This document shows positions 22,780-29,773 of a DNA stretch of 46,026 nt, piece after piece. A program made the position numbers and the translations under genes. Origin of the DNA: a virus; the IMG/VR virus record IMGVR_UViG_3300022871_000032, positions 1-46,026 of that record; one strand, given 5' to 3'. Numbering within the stretch: the first letter of the stretch is position 1; every line of letters starts with the position of its first letter. Below the pieces are notes generated by a model, which saw only the letters and a program-made list of their open reading frames with translations, ran no database searches and was not told the origin of the DNA.

Positions 22780-22817
22780 TATCTTGGCAACGACGTTTTG
22801 CCAAGATTGCCTAGATA
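22780..22817. repeat. Iteron 3 (38-bp palindromic element)
   Basis: TATCTTGGCAA at the left and CCAAGATTGCCTAGATA at the right, 123 bases after copy 2. The DNA from here to the end of the helicase gene is AT-rich and has no ORF. The whole 22460-22925 stretch holds only the promoter, the G-rich hairpin and the iterons. Confidence 0.7.
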
Positions 22818-22925
22818 CTACTTTTTTACTCAATAACAAAATTACAACCTGACTCTCCGCAATTTTCCATACCCTTAAAAAACACCATAAAAAAACATAC
22901 TATAAGATTTTAATGTGCCAGCCTG

Positions 22926-24563
22926 CTAAGGCGTGAAGTCGTCTACAATCTTAGAAATCTTAGATTGTTTTATGGAGTACAAATATTCTCTATTGGTCGT
23001 ATCGCAGAACACTTCATCGCTGTCTCTCAACTCTCTTAGAGCCGTTCTGATGTTCCTATCACCTATGTCTCTCTCTATTAGAGCCGTGGACATTTCTATA
23101 ATCGTAAACGGCTGATTAATGTTGTCTGAAAGCAGATCAATAATAGCCTGTTTGGCTATCATTATCTTTCGCACTATAGGTTCTACTTCCTTAACATACT
23201 TAAAGCCTATAACAACGGTGTCGTTTTGGTCTTGTGGGTCTGGTTGGATAAGCATTTCTATTTCAAAAGGGGTTAGTTTTCTAGAGCCTCTGACCTTTGT
23301 GTGTTCGACTATAATCTTTTCGGGGGACTCTTGGTTGGGGACGGAGAAGGAAAGGATAGATTGGCTGGCGTTTACCCAGTGGGTAGAGCCTCGGATGCGG
23401 ACATCACTGTTTTTTTTAAAGCCGAGGGGGGGTTTGTTCTCGTGGTGGATGGCTAAGATGGCTTGGTTGGGGAAGAGAGTTGTCCACATGTTTATGTTAT
23501 CGGCTACCATTACCGAGTCGTTTTCTGAACCAGAGAAGAAATCAACTACTGAATCCATGATGATGACACCTATGTCGTTGGCTTCTACGTAAAGTTTTAG
23601 GTAATTGGAGGCATCTGTTGGTGTCCAGTCTGGGTTCATGGTCTGGTAGTTTTTAGTTCCTAGAAAGTGGAGGAGGTTGGGGTTTGTTGCCCTCATGGTT
23701 TTAAGATGTTTTTGTGTATCTATGGGGGAATTTTCTTTATCTATTAATAGGACTTTTGCTTGGGTGGCTGGGAATTTGTTTAACCAGCTATCGCCATCTA
23801 CAATCGCCTTGGCAATGGACAGTGAAAGAAGGGACTTGCCTACACCACCTGCCCCAACAAGTAGAGATAGGCCGTCAGCTCTCAGTAGTTTTTCTATCAG
23901 CCACTTGGTTTGGGGAAAGGTGGAGGTGAGGAAAGCGGAGTTGTCTACGATGGGAAAGAGTTGGGAACCGTCTTTGAGTATCTTTTCTTTTAAGGAGATG
24001 GCAGATTGCATGAGTTTGGCAAAGTCTTTCTTTTTGTGTTTATCGGTAAAATATTCAGACACATCTTTATATGTGGGCGGTAGTTCTATGATCTTTGGGG
24101 TGGCTCCGATGTCGTTTAAAACTTGACAATACTTGCTTATCTCACTTCTACCAGCTTTGTCGGTGTCTAGACATATGATGATGGTCTTACCAGACAGAGG
24201 GCTGGCTAGATCTGGGCTAAAAGACTTTACACCCGATGTGGAGGTGATGGCTGGGATGCCCTCTTGCCACAGGCGGAGGCAGTCTGGTTCACCTTCGCAT
24301 AGGACGACTGTATCTATATCTTTTATCTTATGTAGGCAGAAGAGGGCGGTCTTGGCGGTGGTGTTGGGGAGTTTACTAAAGGAGAACTTGGTGGACCCCT
24401 GCCTGTCTGGGTAATCTAGCCACCTGATCTTGGAGTAGAGTAGCTTACCTGATGAGTTATATACTGGGAAAGTTATTTTGTCTTCCTCTATTACAACACC
24501 AAACTTGGTTGTTATGTAGTCGGGGTCTAGGGAGTGGTCTAGGAGGTATTGTTTAGCGTTCAT
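22926..24563 (-). CDS. Primase-helicase: TOPRIM + RecA-like ATPase
   Basis: 545 aa. The TOPRIM primase fold has VVLCEGEPD (Glu90) and CLDTDKAGR (Asp133, Asp135). A RecA/AAA_25-like helicase core follows with GAGGVGKS (237-244) and VIIMDS (Asp337), with HHENKPP later acting as a sensor. The C-terminal 90 residues look like a winged helix (IRTALRELRDSDEVF). The zinc domain that normally precedes TOPRIM is encoded by the next gene upstream, which overlaps by 11 bases. It would prime and unwind DNA at the fork. The iteron array lies just downstream. Confidence 0.8.
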   Translation of the reverse strand: MNAKQYLLDHSLDPDYITTKFGVVIEEDKITFPVYNSSGKLLYSKIRWLDYPDRQGSTKFSFSKLPNTTAKTALFCLHKIKDIDTVVLCEGEPDCLRLWQEGIPAITSTSGVKSFSPDLASPLSGKTIIICLDTDKAGRSEISKYCQVLNDIGATPKIIELPPTYKDVSEYFTDKHKKKDFAKLMQSAISLKEKILKDGSQLFPIVDNSAFLTSTFPQTKWLIEKLLRADGLSLLVGAGGVGKSLLSLSIAKAIVDGDSWLNKFPATQAKVLLIDKENSPIDTQKHLKTMRATNPNLLHFLGTKNYQTMNPDWTPTDASNYLKLYVEANDIGVIIMDSVVDFFSGSENDSVMVADNINMWTTLFPNQAILAIHHENKPPLGFKKNSDVRIRGSTHWVNASQSILSFSVPNQESPEKIIVEHTKVRGSRKLTPFEIEMLIQPDPQDQNDTVVIGFKYVKEVEPIVRKIMIAKQAIIDLLSDNINQPFTIIEMSTALIERDIGDRNIRTALRELRDSDEVFCDTTNREYLYSIKQSKISKIVDDFTP

Positions 24564-24861
24564 ATTGTTTTAAAAAAAATAAGGCGTCCCTATAAGAGAC
24601 CTTGTTTAACCTCATCACAAAACTAATTACATCTCCGCTGGCTTTGCAGGAGAAACAAAAGTATGTGTTTGTGGCTTCGTATAGTGCTAGGCTGGGTCGC
24701 TTGTCATCGTGGAAACAGCATTTACAGACATAAGCATCACCGCTTTTCCTCATTCTATTACCCGTCAAAGTCTCGTAGATGTCGGTAATTTTGGCAGTCG
24801 GCTTGGTGTCTGGTCGAAATACTTTTATCTTTGGTCGGTATTTTGGTTTTGTTGAGAACAT
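24553..24861 (-). CDS. Primase zinc-binding domain (CHC2), separate ORF
   Basis: 102 aa. DnaG-type zinc ribbon with Cys48-x2-His51 and Cys69-x2-Cys72 in CCFHDDKRPSL and YFCFSCKASGDVI. It recognises priming sites on single-stranded DNA. It overlaps the TOPRIM-helicase gene by 11 bases, so the primase works as two chains here. The promoter at 24872-24900 starts transcription about five bases before the ATG. Confidence 0.8.
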   Translation of the reverse strand: MFSTKPKYRPKIKVFRPDTKPTAKITDIYETLTGNRMRKSGDAYVCKCCFHDDKRPSLALYEATNTYFCFSCKASGDVISFVMRLNKVSYRDALFFLKQYER

Positions 24862-24871
24862 CAGTATTCTA

Positions 24872-24900
24872 TTTTTACACTAGCAAAGTGGTAGTGTCAA
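24872..24900 (-). promoter_or_regulatory. Promoter of the primase-helicase operon
   Basis: On the minus strand TTGACA (24900-24895), a 17-base spacer and TAAAAA (24877-24872). The predicted start is within a few bases of the ATG at 24861. Confidence 0.55.
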
Positions 24901-24929
24901 TTAGATGTTTACTATTACAGTTAGATGTT
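24901..24929. promoter_or_regulatory. Direct repeat operator candidate
   Basis: TTAGATGTT at 24901-24909 and 24921-24929, 20 bases apart (two helix turns), between and touching the -35 boxes of the two divergent promoters. A protein bound there could repress or activate both. The adjacent HTH gene product is the natural candidate. Confidence 0.45.
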
Positions 24930-24956
24930 GACAAACAGTTTTGTACGTGAGATATT
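24928..24956 (+). promoter_or_regulatory. Promoter of the replication/recombination operon (leaderless)
   Basis: TTGACA (24928-24933), a 17-base spacer and GATATT (24951-24956). Transcription would start at about 24963, the A of the first ATG. Confidence 0.5.
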
Positions 24957-24962
24957 GGGGTT

Positions 24963-25172
24963 ATGAAATCGAAACTAATGACGACAAGAGAGATGTTTAA
25001 ATACTTAAATGTGGATAGAACTACTATTTATAGATTAATAAAGGCCGGCATGCCTTCTTATAAGTTATCTAAAAGTTGCATCCGCTTCGATAGGAGACAG
25101 GTGGACCGTTGGCTGGAAGAGAGGGAGACCTCTATAAAGGCAGAGAACTTTACACCAGTCGAGATGAAATAA
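24963..25172 (+). CDS. HTH_17 / excisionase-like DNA-binding protein
   Basis: 69 aa. A MerR-like winged helix-turn-helix: TTREMFKYLNVDRTTIYRLI, then GMPSYKLSKSCIRFDRRQVDRWL. With no integrase in the genome, excision is unlikely; control of the two divergent promoters next to it is more likely. First gene of the plus-strand operon. The mRNA is probably leaderless, since GGGG only precedes the ATG closely. Confidence 0.7.
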   Translation: MKSKLMTTREMFKYLNVDRTTIYRLIKAGMPSYKLSKSCIRFDRRQVDRWLEERETSIKAENFTPVEMK

Positions 25173-25184
25173 GGGAAAAAATAT

Positions 25185-25676
25185 ATGGAACATAAAAAAG
25201 AACTTGACAAAAAATATAGAGGATTTAGATATGTGGTTTTGGGACTAACCGTTGGTCACAGGTGTGGCTATGTCTCTTTACCAAAAGGACATCCTTTATA
25301 TGGAGTGAGTTATAGTGAACAGTTGCCGATAACCCTTAAAAGAATCGGTAAAGAAAGCGTAGGAAAGAGAGGAGTTATCCCGATTCTTTGCTCTAGCGGT
25401 CTTAAACCAGATGACAGAATAAACATGGAGCTGTTATTCGATGTTCACGGTAGCCTTACTTTTTCTGGTAAGTTAAAAGATTTTTATGGGTATTGGATAG
25501 GTTTTGATTGTGCTCACTCTGGAGATGCTAAAGATTTTTCTTTAATGAGTAAGGAGATGAGAAAATCTTATGAAAATTGGCCTGACCTAGTTGGGGATGT
25601 TGTTAGAACAACAGATTATGTTGAGCAGGAGTGTAAAAACTTGATAGATCAGGTTATTAAACATTTTAAATATTAA
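25185..25676 (+). CDS. Conserved-type phage protein of unknown function
   Basis: 163 aa. The word YWIGFDCAHSGDAKD near residue 105, followed by a helical C-terminus (YVEQECKNLIDQVIKHF), occurs in proteins of many unrelated tailed phages whose function is unknown. The N-terminal part is beta-rich with VVLGLTVGHRCGYVSLP. No catalytic residues can be assigned. Confidence 0.6.
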   Translation: MEHKKELDKKYRGFRYVVLGLTVGHRCGYVSLPKGHPLYGVSYSEQLPITLKRIGKESVGKRGVIPILCSSGLKPDDRINMELLFDVHGSLTFSGKLKDFYGYWIGFDCAHSGDAKDFSLMSKEMRKSYENWPDLVGDVVRTTDYVEQECKNLIDQVIKHFKY

Positions 25677-25696
25677 ATAAGGAAGTATGAAAAACA

Positions 25697-25945
25697 ATGA
25701 CCAAGACAGATAAGAAGAAAGAAAATGAATTTATTAAAAGGCTGGTGTCTCTTGGATGGAGAATAAGAAGTATAATCGGTGATGAATATACTATGGAAAT
25801 TTCAATGATAAATCGGCATTATTGCCAAGTTTTCAATATTAACTACAATTTTCCAACTAAAAAGAAAGATATTGTTGGTTTGGCAGAACACGTAACAGAC
25901 CTAGCCATAATCAAGTTAGCAATTGAAACCTTTAAAACCAAATGA
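25697..25945 (+). CDS. Small basic protein of unknown function (82 aa)
   Basis: MTKTDKKKENEFIKRLVSLG, then RSIIGDEYTMEISMINRHY and a helical end. Overlaps the next gene by ATGA. No family recognised. Confidence 0.5.
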   Translation: MTKTDKKKENEFIKRLVSLGWRIRSIIGDEYTMEISMINRHYCQVFNINYNFPTKKKDIVGLAEHVTDLAIIKLAIETFKTK

Positions 25946-26112
25946 CCAAATTCACCATTAAAGACATAGAGGGGTTAGAGAGTATGGAGATGGAAGATCC
26001 CAAAAAGAACTTTCATTACCATAATAGGACATATTCTATTAAGGCAATTAAGGAAGCTAGAAACTCCCTAAGACAAGACATTATCAATGAACTAATGGGG
26101 AAGAACAAATGA
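25942..26112 (+). CDS. Small protein of unknown function (56 aa)
   Basis: MTKFTIKDIEGLESMEMED and a helix ending IINELMGKNK. ATGA overlaps on both sides indicate coupled translation. No family recognised. Confidence 0.5.
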   Translation: MTKFTIKDIEGLESMEMEDPKKNFHYHNRTYSIKAIKEARNSLRQDIINELMGKNK

Positions 26113-26402
26113 AAAAATATACTTTAAAAGATATAAAGAAGCTACCTTACAAAAAAGAGTTTGAAGAGTTATTAAATAGTTATGCCGACTGTACCCGCTA
26201 TTCGTCAACTGATAAAGAATATGAAGATGACAAGTTGCCACTGAAAAAATGGATAGTTAAATATACTAAACAAACCAGAAAACACGCCTTTCAAGAAGTA
26301 TTAGAGTTACCACTACTTGACGATGATTTGCCCTATTCAGAAGAACTAACTAGATTTGTTAAAAATTTTAGACAACAACTATTAGAAGAGATGGAAGAAT
26401 GA
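26109..26402 (+). CDS. Acidic helical protein of unknown function (97 aa)
   Basis: MKKYTLKDIKKLPYKKEFEE, a YADCTRYSSTDKEYEDDKLP middle and a helical C-terminus. ATGA overlaps on both sides. No family recognised. Confidence 0.5.
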   Translation: MKKYTLKDIKKLPYKKEFEELLNSYADCTRYSSTDKEYEDDKLPLKKWIVKYTKQTRKHAFQEVLELPLLDDDLPYSEELTRFVKNFRQQLLEEMEE

Positions 26403-26575
26403 ATAATATAAAACTAACCAAGGCTAAAAAAAGAGGGTGGTATGTTGAAATTGATGACGGGGTAGTAACGGATAAAATTGCATTTACCAGTGTGGAACTG
26501 TGGGCTCTTGGAAAAATGATTAAAGACAATATGTCAAAAATAATGAAAGATATTAGTTTAGAGGACAACAAATGA
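26399..26575 (+). CDS. Small protein of unknown function (58 aa)
   Basis: MNNIKLTKAKKRGWYVEIDDGV, then helices (LWALGKMIKDNMSKIMKD). ATGA overlaps on both sides. The small beta-hairpin and helix layout recurs in its neighbours. No family recognised. Confidence 0.5.
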   Translation: MNNIKLTKAKKRGWYVEIDDGVVTDKIAFTSVELWALGKMIKDNMSKIMKDISLEDNK

Positions 26576-26820
26576 AAAAAAGAATTGAAGAACAAGCTCT
26601 TGAGAAAATAGAATTTAATGGATATGATTTTGATGATGAAAAAACCAGAAAGAAGATGAAATATCTGGTTATTAAATCTGGCGATCTTGACCTAAACGGG
26701 GCTTATGCTTTTAAAAGTAAAAAGGAACTGAAAGATTATTTGGAAGATTGTTACAGGAAAATATACGCCGTCTTTGAAATTAAGGATATAACTAAGTTAT
26801 TTGACATAAAACTAAAATGA
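26572..26820 (+). CDS. Small protein of unknown function (82 aa)
   Basis: MKKRIEEQALEKIEFNGYDF, then YLVIKSGDLDLNGAYAF and a C-terminal helix. ATGA overlaps on both sides. No family recognised. Confidence 0.5.
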   Translation: MKKRIEEQALEKIEFNGYDFDDEKTRKKMKYLVIKSGDLDLNGAYAFKSKKELKDYLEDCYRKIYAVFEIKDITKLFDIKLK

Positions 26821-27047
26821 AAAATACAAGGGAGAAAACAAAGAAAGTAATGAACCCAAAAATATCATTGTTAGAATTATTAAAACTGTTAAAAAGGTAT
26901 GGTGTTGAATATGTTTTTTGGACTTTAGTCTATTGTTTTTCTGGCCACACCAGATATTCTTACTTCCAAATGGAGAGAATTAAATGGGAAAAAACTAATA
27001 ATAAAAAAGCTTGTTATTGGCCACATAAATTAAAGGACAATGTATGA
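26817..27047 (+). CDS. Small basic aromatic protein (76 aa)
   Basis: MKNTREKTKKVMNPKISLLE, then YGVEYVFWTLVYCFSGHTRYSYF and a basic end. Five Tyr, four Phe and three Trp. ATGA overlap with the next gene. No family recognised. Confidence 0.5.
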   Translation: MKNTREKTKKVMNPKISLLELLKLLKRYGVEYVFWTLVYCFSGHTRYSYFQMERIKWEKTNNKKACYWPHKLKDNV

Positions 27048-27286
27048 AAACCACAAGGGAACAGGCAAAGGTAATTTTTGTTAAAAGAATAGTTAAATTT
27101 GCCAAAGAACAGATAACAATGGGTAGAAACTATGGGTGGAGTGTAGATACTTTGACAGAAGAACTTGAACACCTACTAGAGAAAGAGAGGATAAACGGGG
27201 CAATAGAAGCAAGAGATGTGATAGCAAAAGAACTCAAGTCACTTGCAGAGGCATTATTAAAAATTAAACCAAAGGAGAGTCAATGA
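27044..27286 (+). CDS. Helical protein of unknown function (80 aa)
   Basis: MKTTREQAKVIFVKRIVKFA and a second long helix (NGAIEARDVIAKELKSLAEALLKI). The N-terminal TREQAK/TREKTK start is shared with the preceding gene, hinting at common descent. ATGA overlap follows. Confidence 0.5.
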   Translation: MKTTREQAKVIFVKRIVKFAKEQITMGRNYGWSVDTLTEELEHLLEKERINGAIEARDVIAKELKSLAEALLKIKPKESQ

Positions 27287-27450
27287 AATTAGAAGATATT
27301 ACAGTACAGACAACACTGGGAAGAACAATAGGTAATGATTTGCCCCTGAAATTACTCATAGAAAAAAGCTATTTTACTTTGAAAGAAACAAAGAAGTATT
27401 ACATCATCCGTTTGAGAAAAGTTAAACCAAACAAAGGAGAAATAAAGTAA
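27283..27450 (+). CDS. Small protein of unknown function (55 aa)
   Basis: MKLEDITVQTTLGRTIGND and a short beta-alpha end (KYYIIRLRKVKP). AAAGGAG lies six bases before the ATG. No family recognised. Confidence 0.45.
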   Translation: MKLEDITVQTTLGRTIGNDLPLKLLIEKSYFTLKETKKYYIIRLRKVKPNKGEIK

Positions 27451-27578
27451 TGAAAAGTTTTATAGGTGGAATGACTTTAGTTATAATCGCTTTGTTGGGA
27501 GGAATGCCGACACTTAATTCCCCACCAAATTCTGCTACTTTTGTTTATTTGTTAGGAATATATTTAATACTAAAATGA
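27450..27578 (+). CDS. Small membrane peptide (42 aa)
   Basis: Two hydrophobic segments, IGGMTLVIIALLGGM and FVYLLGIYLILK, joined by a short polar turn (NSPPNS). Starts on TAATG with the previous stop. An inner-membrane hairpin is likely. No family recognised. Confidence 0.5.
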   Translation: MKSFIGGMTLVIIALLGGMPTLNSPPNSATFVYLLGIYLILK

Positions 27579-27673
27579 AAAAGTCCTATTGGTGGTATAC
27601 CCCAGAGACTTCATGTCCTGATAAAGTCTGGCAATGGATTACTACTAACTTTAAACTTAAGGAGATAAAGTGA
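27575..27673 (+). CDS. Trp-rich 32-aa peptide
   Basis: MKKSYWWYTPETSCPDKVWQWITT, with four Trp in 32 residues. ATGA overlap upstream and a GTGA overlap with the Gre-like gene downstream. Possibly a regulatory or membrane-active peptide. Trp content is notable next to a phage tRNA-Trp. Confidence 0.4.
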   Translation: MKKSYWWYTPETSCPDKVWQWITTNFKLKEIK

Positions 27674-28104
27674 CACAAGAGACCAAGACCAGACTAGAGA
27701 AAGAATTGGTGGTGGCTAAGAAGAACTTGGCAGAGAGTTCTATTGCCCAAGGTGAAGCTTGTGGTATTAAGTGTGACTGGCACGATAATGCTGCTTTTGA
27801 TTTTGCTCAAAGAGAAACAGAGAGAAATGAAGTTTTGGTAAAAAGAATAGAGGTTGAGTTGTTACGTCCCAAGATAACCCCAATAAGAACTGAGACAGAT
27901 GTGGTTGGTGTGGGCAATAAAGTAGTCATCAAGCTTATTGGACAAGAGAGAGAATTTACCCTATTAACAGAAGTTGATTCAGTAACTAAGCCAGAATGGT
28001 TGTCGGTAGAGTCCCAAGTTGGTAAGAAAATTAAAGGTAAGCCGGTAGGAAAAATAGATGATAACTTGGAGATTGTTAAAATAATGGCAGGAGAGTTCAT
28101 ATGA
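27670..28104 (+). CDS. GreA/GreB-like transcript cleavage factor
   Basis: 144 aa from a GTG with AAGGAG upstream. Residues 1-65 form the antiparallel coiled coil: LEKELVVAKKNLAESS, the tip CDWHDNAAFDFAQ and RNEVLVKRIEVELLRPKI. The tip keeps acidic residues Asp36 and Asp39 followed by Asn40, where GreA has Asp41, Glu44 and Asn45. Residues 75-140 match the FKBP-like globular part (VGNKVVIKLIGQEREFTLL and VESQVGKKIKGKPVG). Gre factors enter the RNA polymerase secondary channel and stimulate cleavage of backtracked RNA. A phage copy could adjust host polymerase toward phage genes or act as an inhibitor of the TraR/Gfh1 type. Confidence 0.7.
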   Translation: MTQETKTRLEKELVVAKKNLAESSIAQGEACGIKCDWHDNAAFDFAQRETERNEVLVKRIEVELLRPKITPIRTETDVVGVGNKVVIKLIGQEREFTLLTEVDSVTKPEWLSVESQVGKKIKGKPVGKIDDNLEIVKIMAGEFI

Positions 28105-28649
28105 AAGAGTTTTACGCCCTAGAAGGGTTAGACGCTACAGGTAAAAGTACAATAATAGGAAAGCTTAGAGGTCTAGGTTATCCTGTTTACAAAACTCCAC
28201 CAGAGGAGATGAGTAGGTATAGAGATTTTTTTGAGGGTAAAGATTTACCTTCACGATTCACTTACTACTTAACTGGTTGTTTATGTGTTGGTCGTGAGAT
28301 AAGTTGGACTGGTGGGATAAGTGATAGGTATGTTCTATCAACCGTATCAGCCCATGAAGCTATGGGAATGTCACCTGAATTATTAGAGGCCATGATGCCA
28401 ATTATTGCTGGTATGCCTAAACCAAGAAAGACAATACTTTTAACTGCTATTGAGGATGTGAGATTACAAAGACTTAATTTGCGGGGTGCAAACAGCAAAG
28501 ATGTAGTCAACATGAAGATAAACACCAAATTACTAAAAGGATTCAGGAGATGGTCTAATAGATTAGAAATGGAGATGGTAGAGGTTGACACTTCAACTCT
28601 TTTACCAGATCAAGTTTTAGAGGAGGTCTTAAATGAAATACGAAGATAA
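28101..28649 (+). CDS. Thymidylate / deoxynucleoside monophosphate kinase
   Basis: 182 aa, small P-loop kinase. FYALEGLDATGKST is the thymidylate kinase start (9-17 P-loop). SDRYVLSTVSAHEAM fits the DR-Y motif that contacts the nucleotide and TILLTAIEDVRLQRLNLRG a lid. It would convert dTMP or a related dNMP to the diphosphate for phage DNA synthesis. Overlaps the Gre-like gene by four bases and the methyltransferase gene by 17. Confidence 0.75.
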   Translation: MKEFYALEGLDATGKSTIIGKLRGLGYPVYKTPPEEMSRYRDFFEGKDLPSRFTYYLTGCLCVGREISWTGGISDRYVLSTVSAHEAMGMSPELLEAMMPIIAGMPKPRKTILLTAIEDVRLQRLNLRGANSKDVVNMKINTKLLKGFRRWSNRLEMEMVEVDTSTLLPDQVLEEVLNEIRR

Positions 28650-29259
28650 CGAAATTTACAAAACAATTGGTAATTGGAGAAAATTTCATAAGTTTATAGT
28701 CAAGCCATTTAGTTACTTTTTTAGCTCTCTAATTCTTAGGAGGTCATTACTTAAAGCCATAGGGGAAGTCAAAGGTAAGAAGGTCATAGATGTCTCTTGT
28801 GGTGATGATAAGCTTGCTGTTAAGTTAATGCGTGAAGGGGCTAAAGTAACCTGTAATGATCTTTGTATTGAGTCTATGAAGCCGATAATGAAATATAAGA
28901 TGAAGTTTACAAATAAGAACCTATTAGATTTGACTGGTGATTATGATGTGGTTGTATTTAAGAACACTTTTCACCATCTCAAAAATATCACCCAAATTAG
29001 AAACTGTTTAAAGGTTTTAAAGAGGTTAGGCAAGAAAGTAGTCATCATGGATATAGACGATCCAAGAAAATTCTGGTTAGCCAAGATTTGGAATACTTAT
29101 TATCGTAAGGTATTAAAAGATCAAGGCAATTTCTTTATTGGGTATGACAACTTTAAATTTCACGTGATGGATGGGTTTAAGAAAAACAAGATATCGTTTA
29201 AGAGAATATTGACTATAAAAGGTTTTTATATGTTAGCTGTAATTGAGGAAAATGACTGA
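28633..29259 (+). CDS. Class I SAM-dependent methyltransferase
   Basis: 208 aa. Motif I is VIDVSCGDDKLA (51-62), an acidic residue ends the next strand (VTCNDLCIESM), and VVFKNTFHHLKN resembles motif IV/post-IV of Methyltransf_11 enzymes. There are no DNA-methylase catalytic words (no DPPY or PC). The substrate could be a small molecule, lipid or nucleotide. Tight coupling with the kinase suggests nucleotide metabolism, but that is inference. Confidence 0.65.
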   Translation: MKYEDNEIYKTIGNWRKFHKFIVKPFSYFFSSLILRRSLLKAIGEVKGKKVIDVSCGDDKLAVKLMREGAKVTCNDLCIESMKPIMKYKMKFTNKNLLDLTGDYDVVVFKNTFHHLKNITQIRNCLKVLKRLGKKVVIMDIDDPRKFWLAKIWNTYYRKVLKDQGNFFIGYDNFKFHVMDGFKKNKISFKRILTIKGFYMLAVIEEND

Positions 29260-29262
29260 ACA

Positions 29263-29463
29263 ATGTATTTGGAAAAAACTATAGAGTGTTTTATGAAGGG
29301 AATTGTTACAAAAGTAAAGGTCTATGAGGTGTATCAGAAGATATATCAGAAGATATATCAGAAAAGGAAATATGTTAATTTTAGAAAGTATGGTGACTTC
29401 TATCCTGTACTAGCTGGCGAAAAAGCTTATAAGTTTTTAGGACTAAAAGCGAGACTGATGTAA
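29263..29463 (+). CDS. Small basic protein with YQKI repeats (66 aa)
   Basis: MYLEKTIECFMKGIVTKVKV, a triple repeat VYQKIYQKIYQK and a C-terminus FLGLKARLM. The GAGG ribosome site is 13 bases upstream, further than usual. Its last codons overlap the first 15 bases of the tRNA-Trp gene. Real but uncertain. Confidence 0.4.
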   Translation: MYLEKTIECFMKGIVTKVKVYEVYQKIYQKIYQKRKYVNFRKYGDFYPVLAGEKAYKFLGLKARLM

Positions 29464-29521
29464 TTGGCAAGCATGGTGGTCTCCAAAACCACCCGTTTCG
29501 GTTCAAATCTGAAGTCTCGTG
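29449..29521 (+). tRNA. tRNA-Trp (anticodon CCA)
   Basis: A full cloverleaf of 73 bases. Acceptor GCGAGAC/GTCTCGT (last pair G-U), D arm ATGT/GCAT, anticodon arm GTGGT-CTCCAAA-ACCAC with CCA at 29483-29485, T arm TTCGG-TTCAAAT-CTGAA and G discriminator, as usual for tRNA-Trp. The CCA end is not encoded (CCG follows). It lies inside the operon and overlaps the end of the 66-aa ORF. It reads only UGG, so it does not recode UGA. Confidence 0.85.
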
Positions 29522-29546
29522 CCGATATTAAGTAGCTAACTACAAC

Positions 29547-29576
29547 TTGACACAACATAGCATAATGTGCTACTAT
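29547..29576 (+). promoter_or_regulatory. Promoter with start on the next ATG (leaderless)
   Basis: TTGACA (29547-29552), an 18-base spacer and TACTAT (29571-29576). Transcription would start at about 29583, on the ATG at 29582. No ribosome site is present. Confidence 0.5.
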
Positions 29577-29581
29577 CCATC

Positions 29582-29773
29582 ATGGTAAAAGAAGACAAAA
29601 AGTTTATGACATTAAAGCAAATAAAGGATAGATGGCAAATTCCTGACAGTACCCTAAGAGACTGGATGAGACGTAAACTAATTACTCCACACCAGTTAGG
29701 ACCAAAATGCAAAATATATATTGACCCATTAGAAATTCCAACATGGTTTCGAGGAGGAACAAATGACAAATGA
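29582..29773 (+). CDS. MerR/HTH_17-like DNA-binding protein
   Basis: 63 aa; start chosen at 29582 because of the promoter, not the upstream ATG. MTLKQIKDRWQIPDSTLRDW then MRRKLITPHQLGPKCKIYI is a winged HTH of the MerR/excisionase type. Related in style, not closely in sequence, to the gene at 24963. Overlaps the next gene by 11 bases. Likely a local regulator of the SSB-nuclease part of the operon. Confidence 0.65.
   Translation: MVKEDKKFMTLKQIKDRWQIPDSTLRDWMRRKLITPHQLGPKCKIYIDPLEIPTWFRGGTNDK

Noticed and set aside
22591-22817. CRISPR array
   Set aside because: There are only three copies with unequal spacing and palindromic structure, and no Cas genes. The Cas4-like nuclease lies in a phage recombination module.
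24963-25172. Excisionase implying a temperate phage
   Set aside because: The HTH_17 fold is shared by excisionases and many regulators. There is no integrase, and the gene sits at a divergent promoter pair, which fits a regulator better.
29449-29521. Suppressor tRNA or UGA recoding
   Set aside because: The anticodon is CCA and reads UGG only. TGA is used as a normal stop in many overlapping genes.
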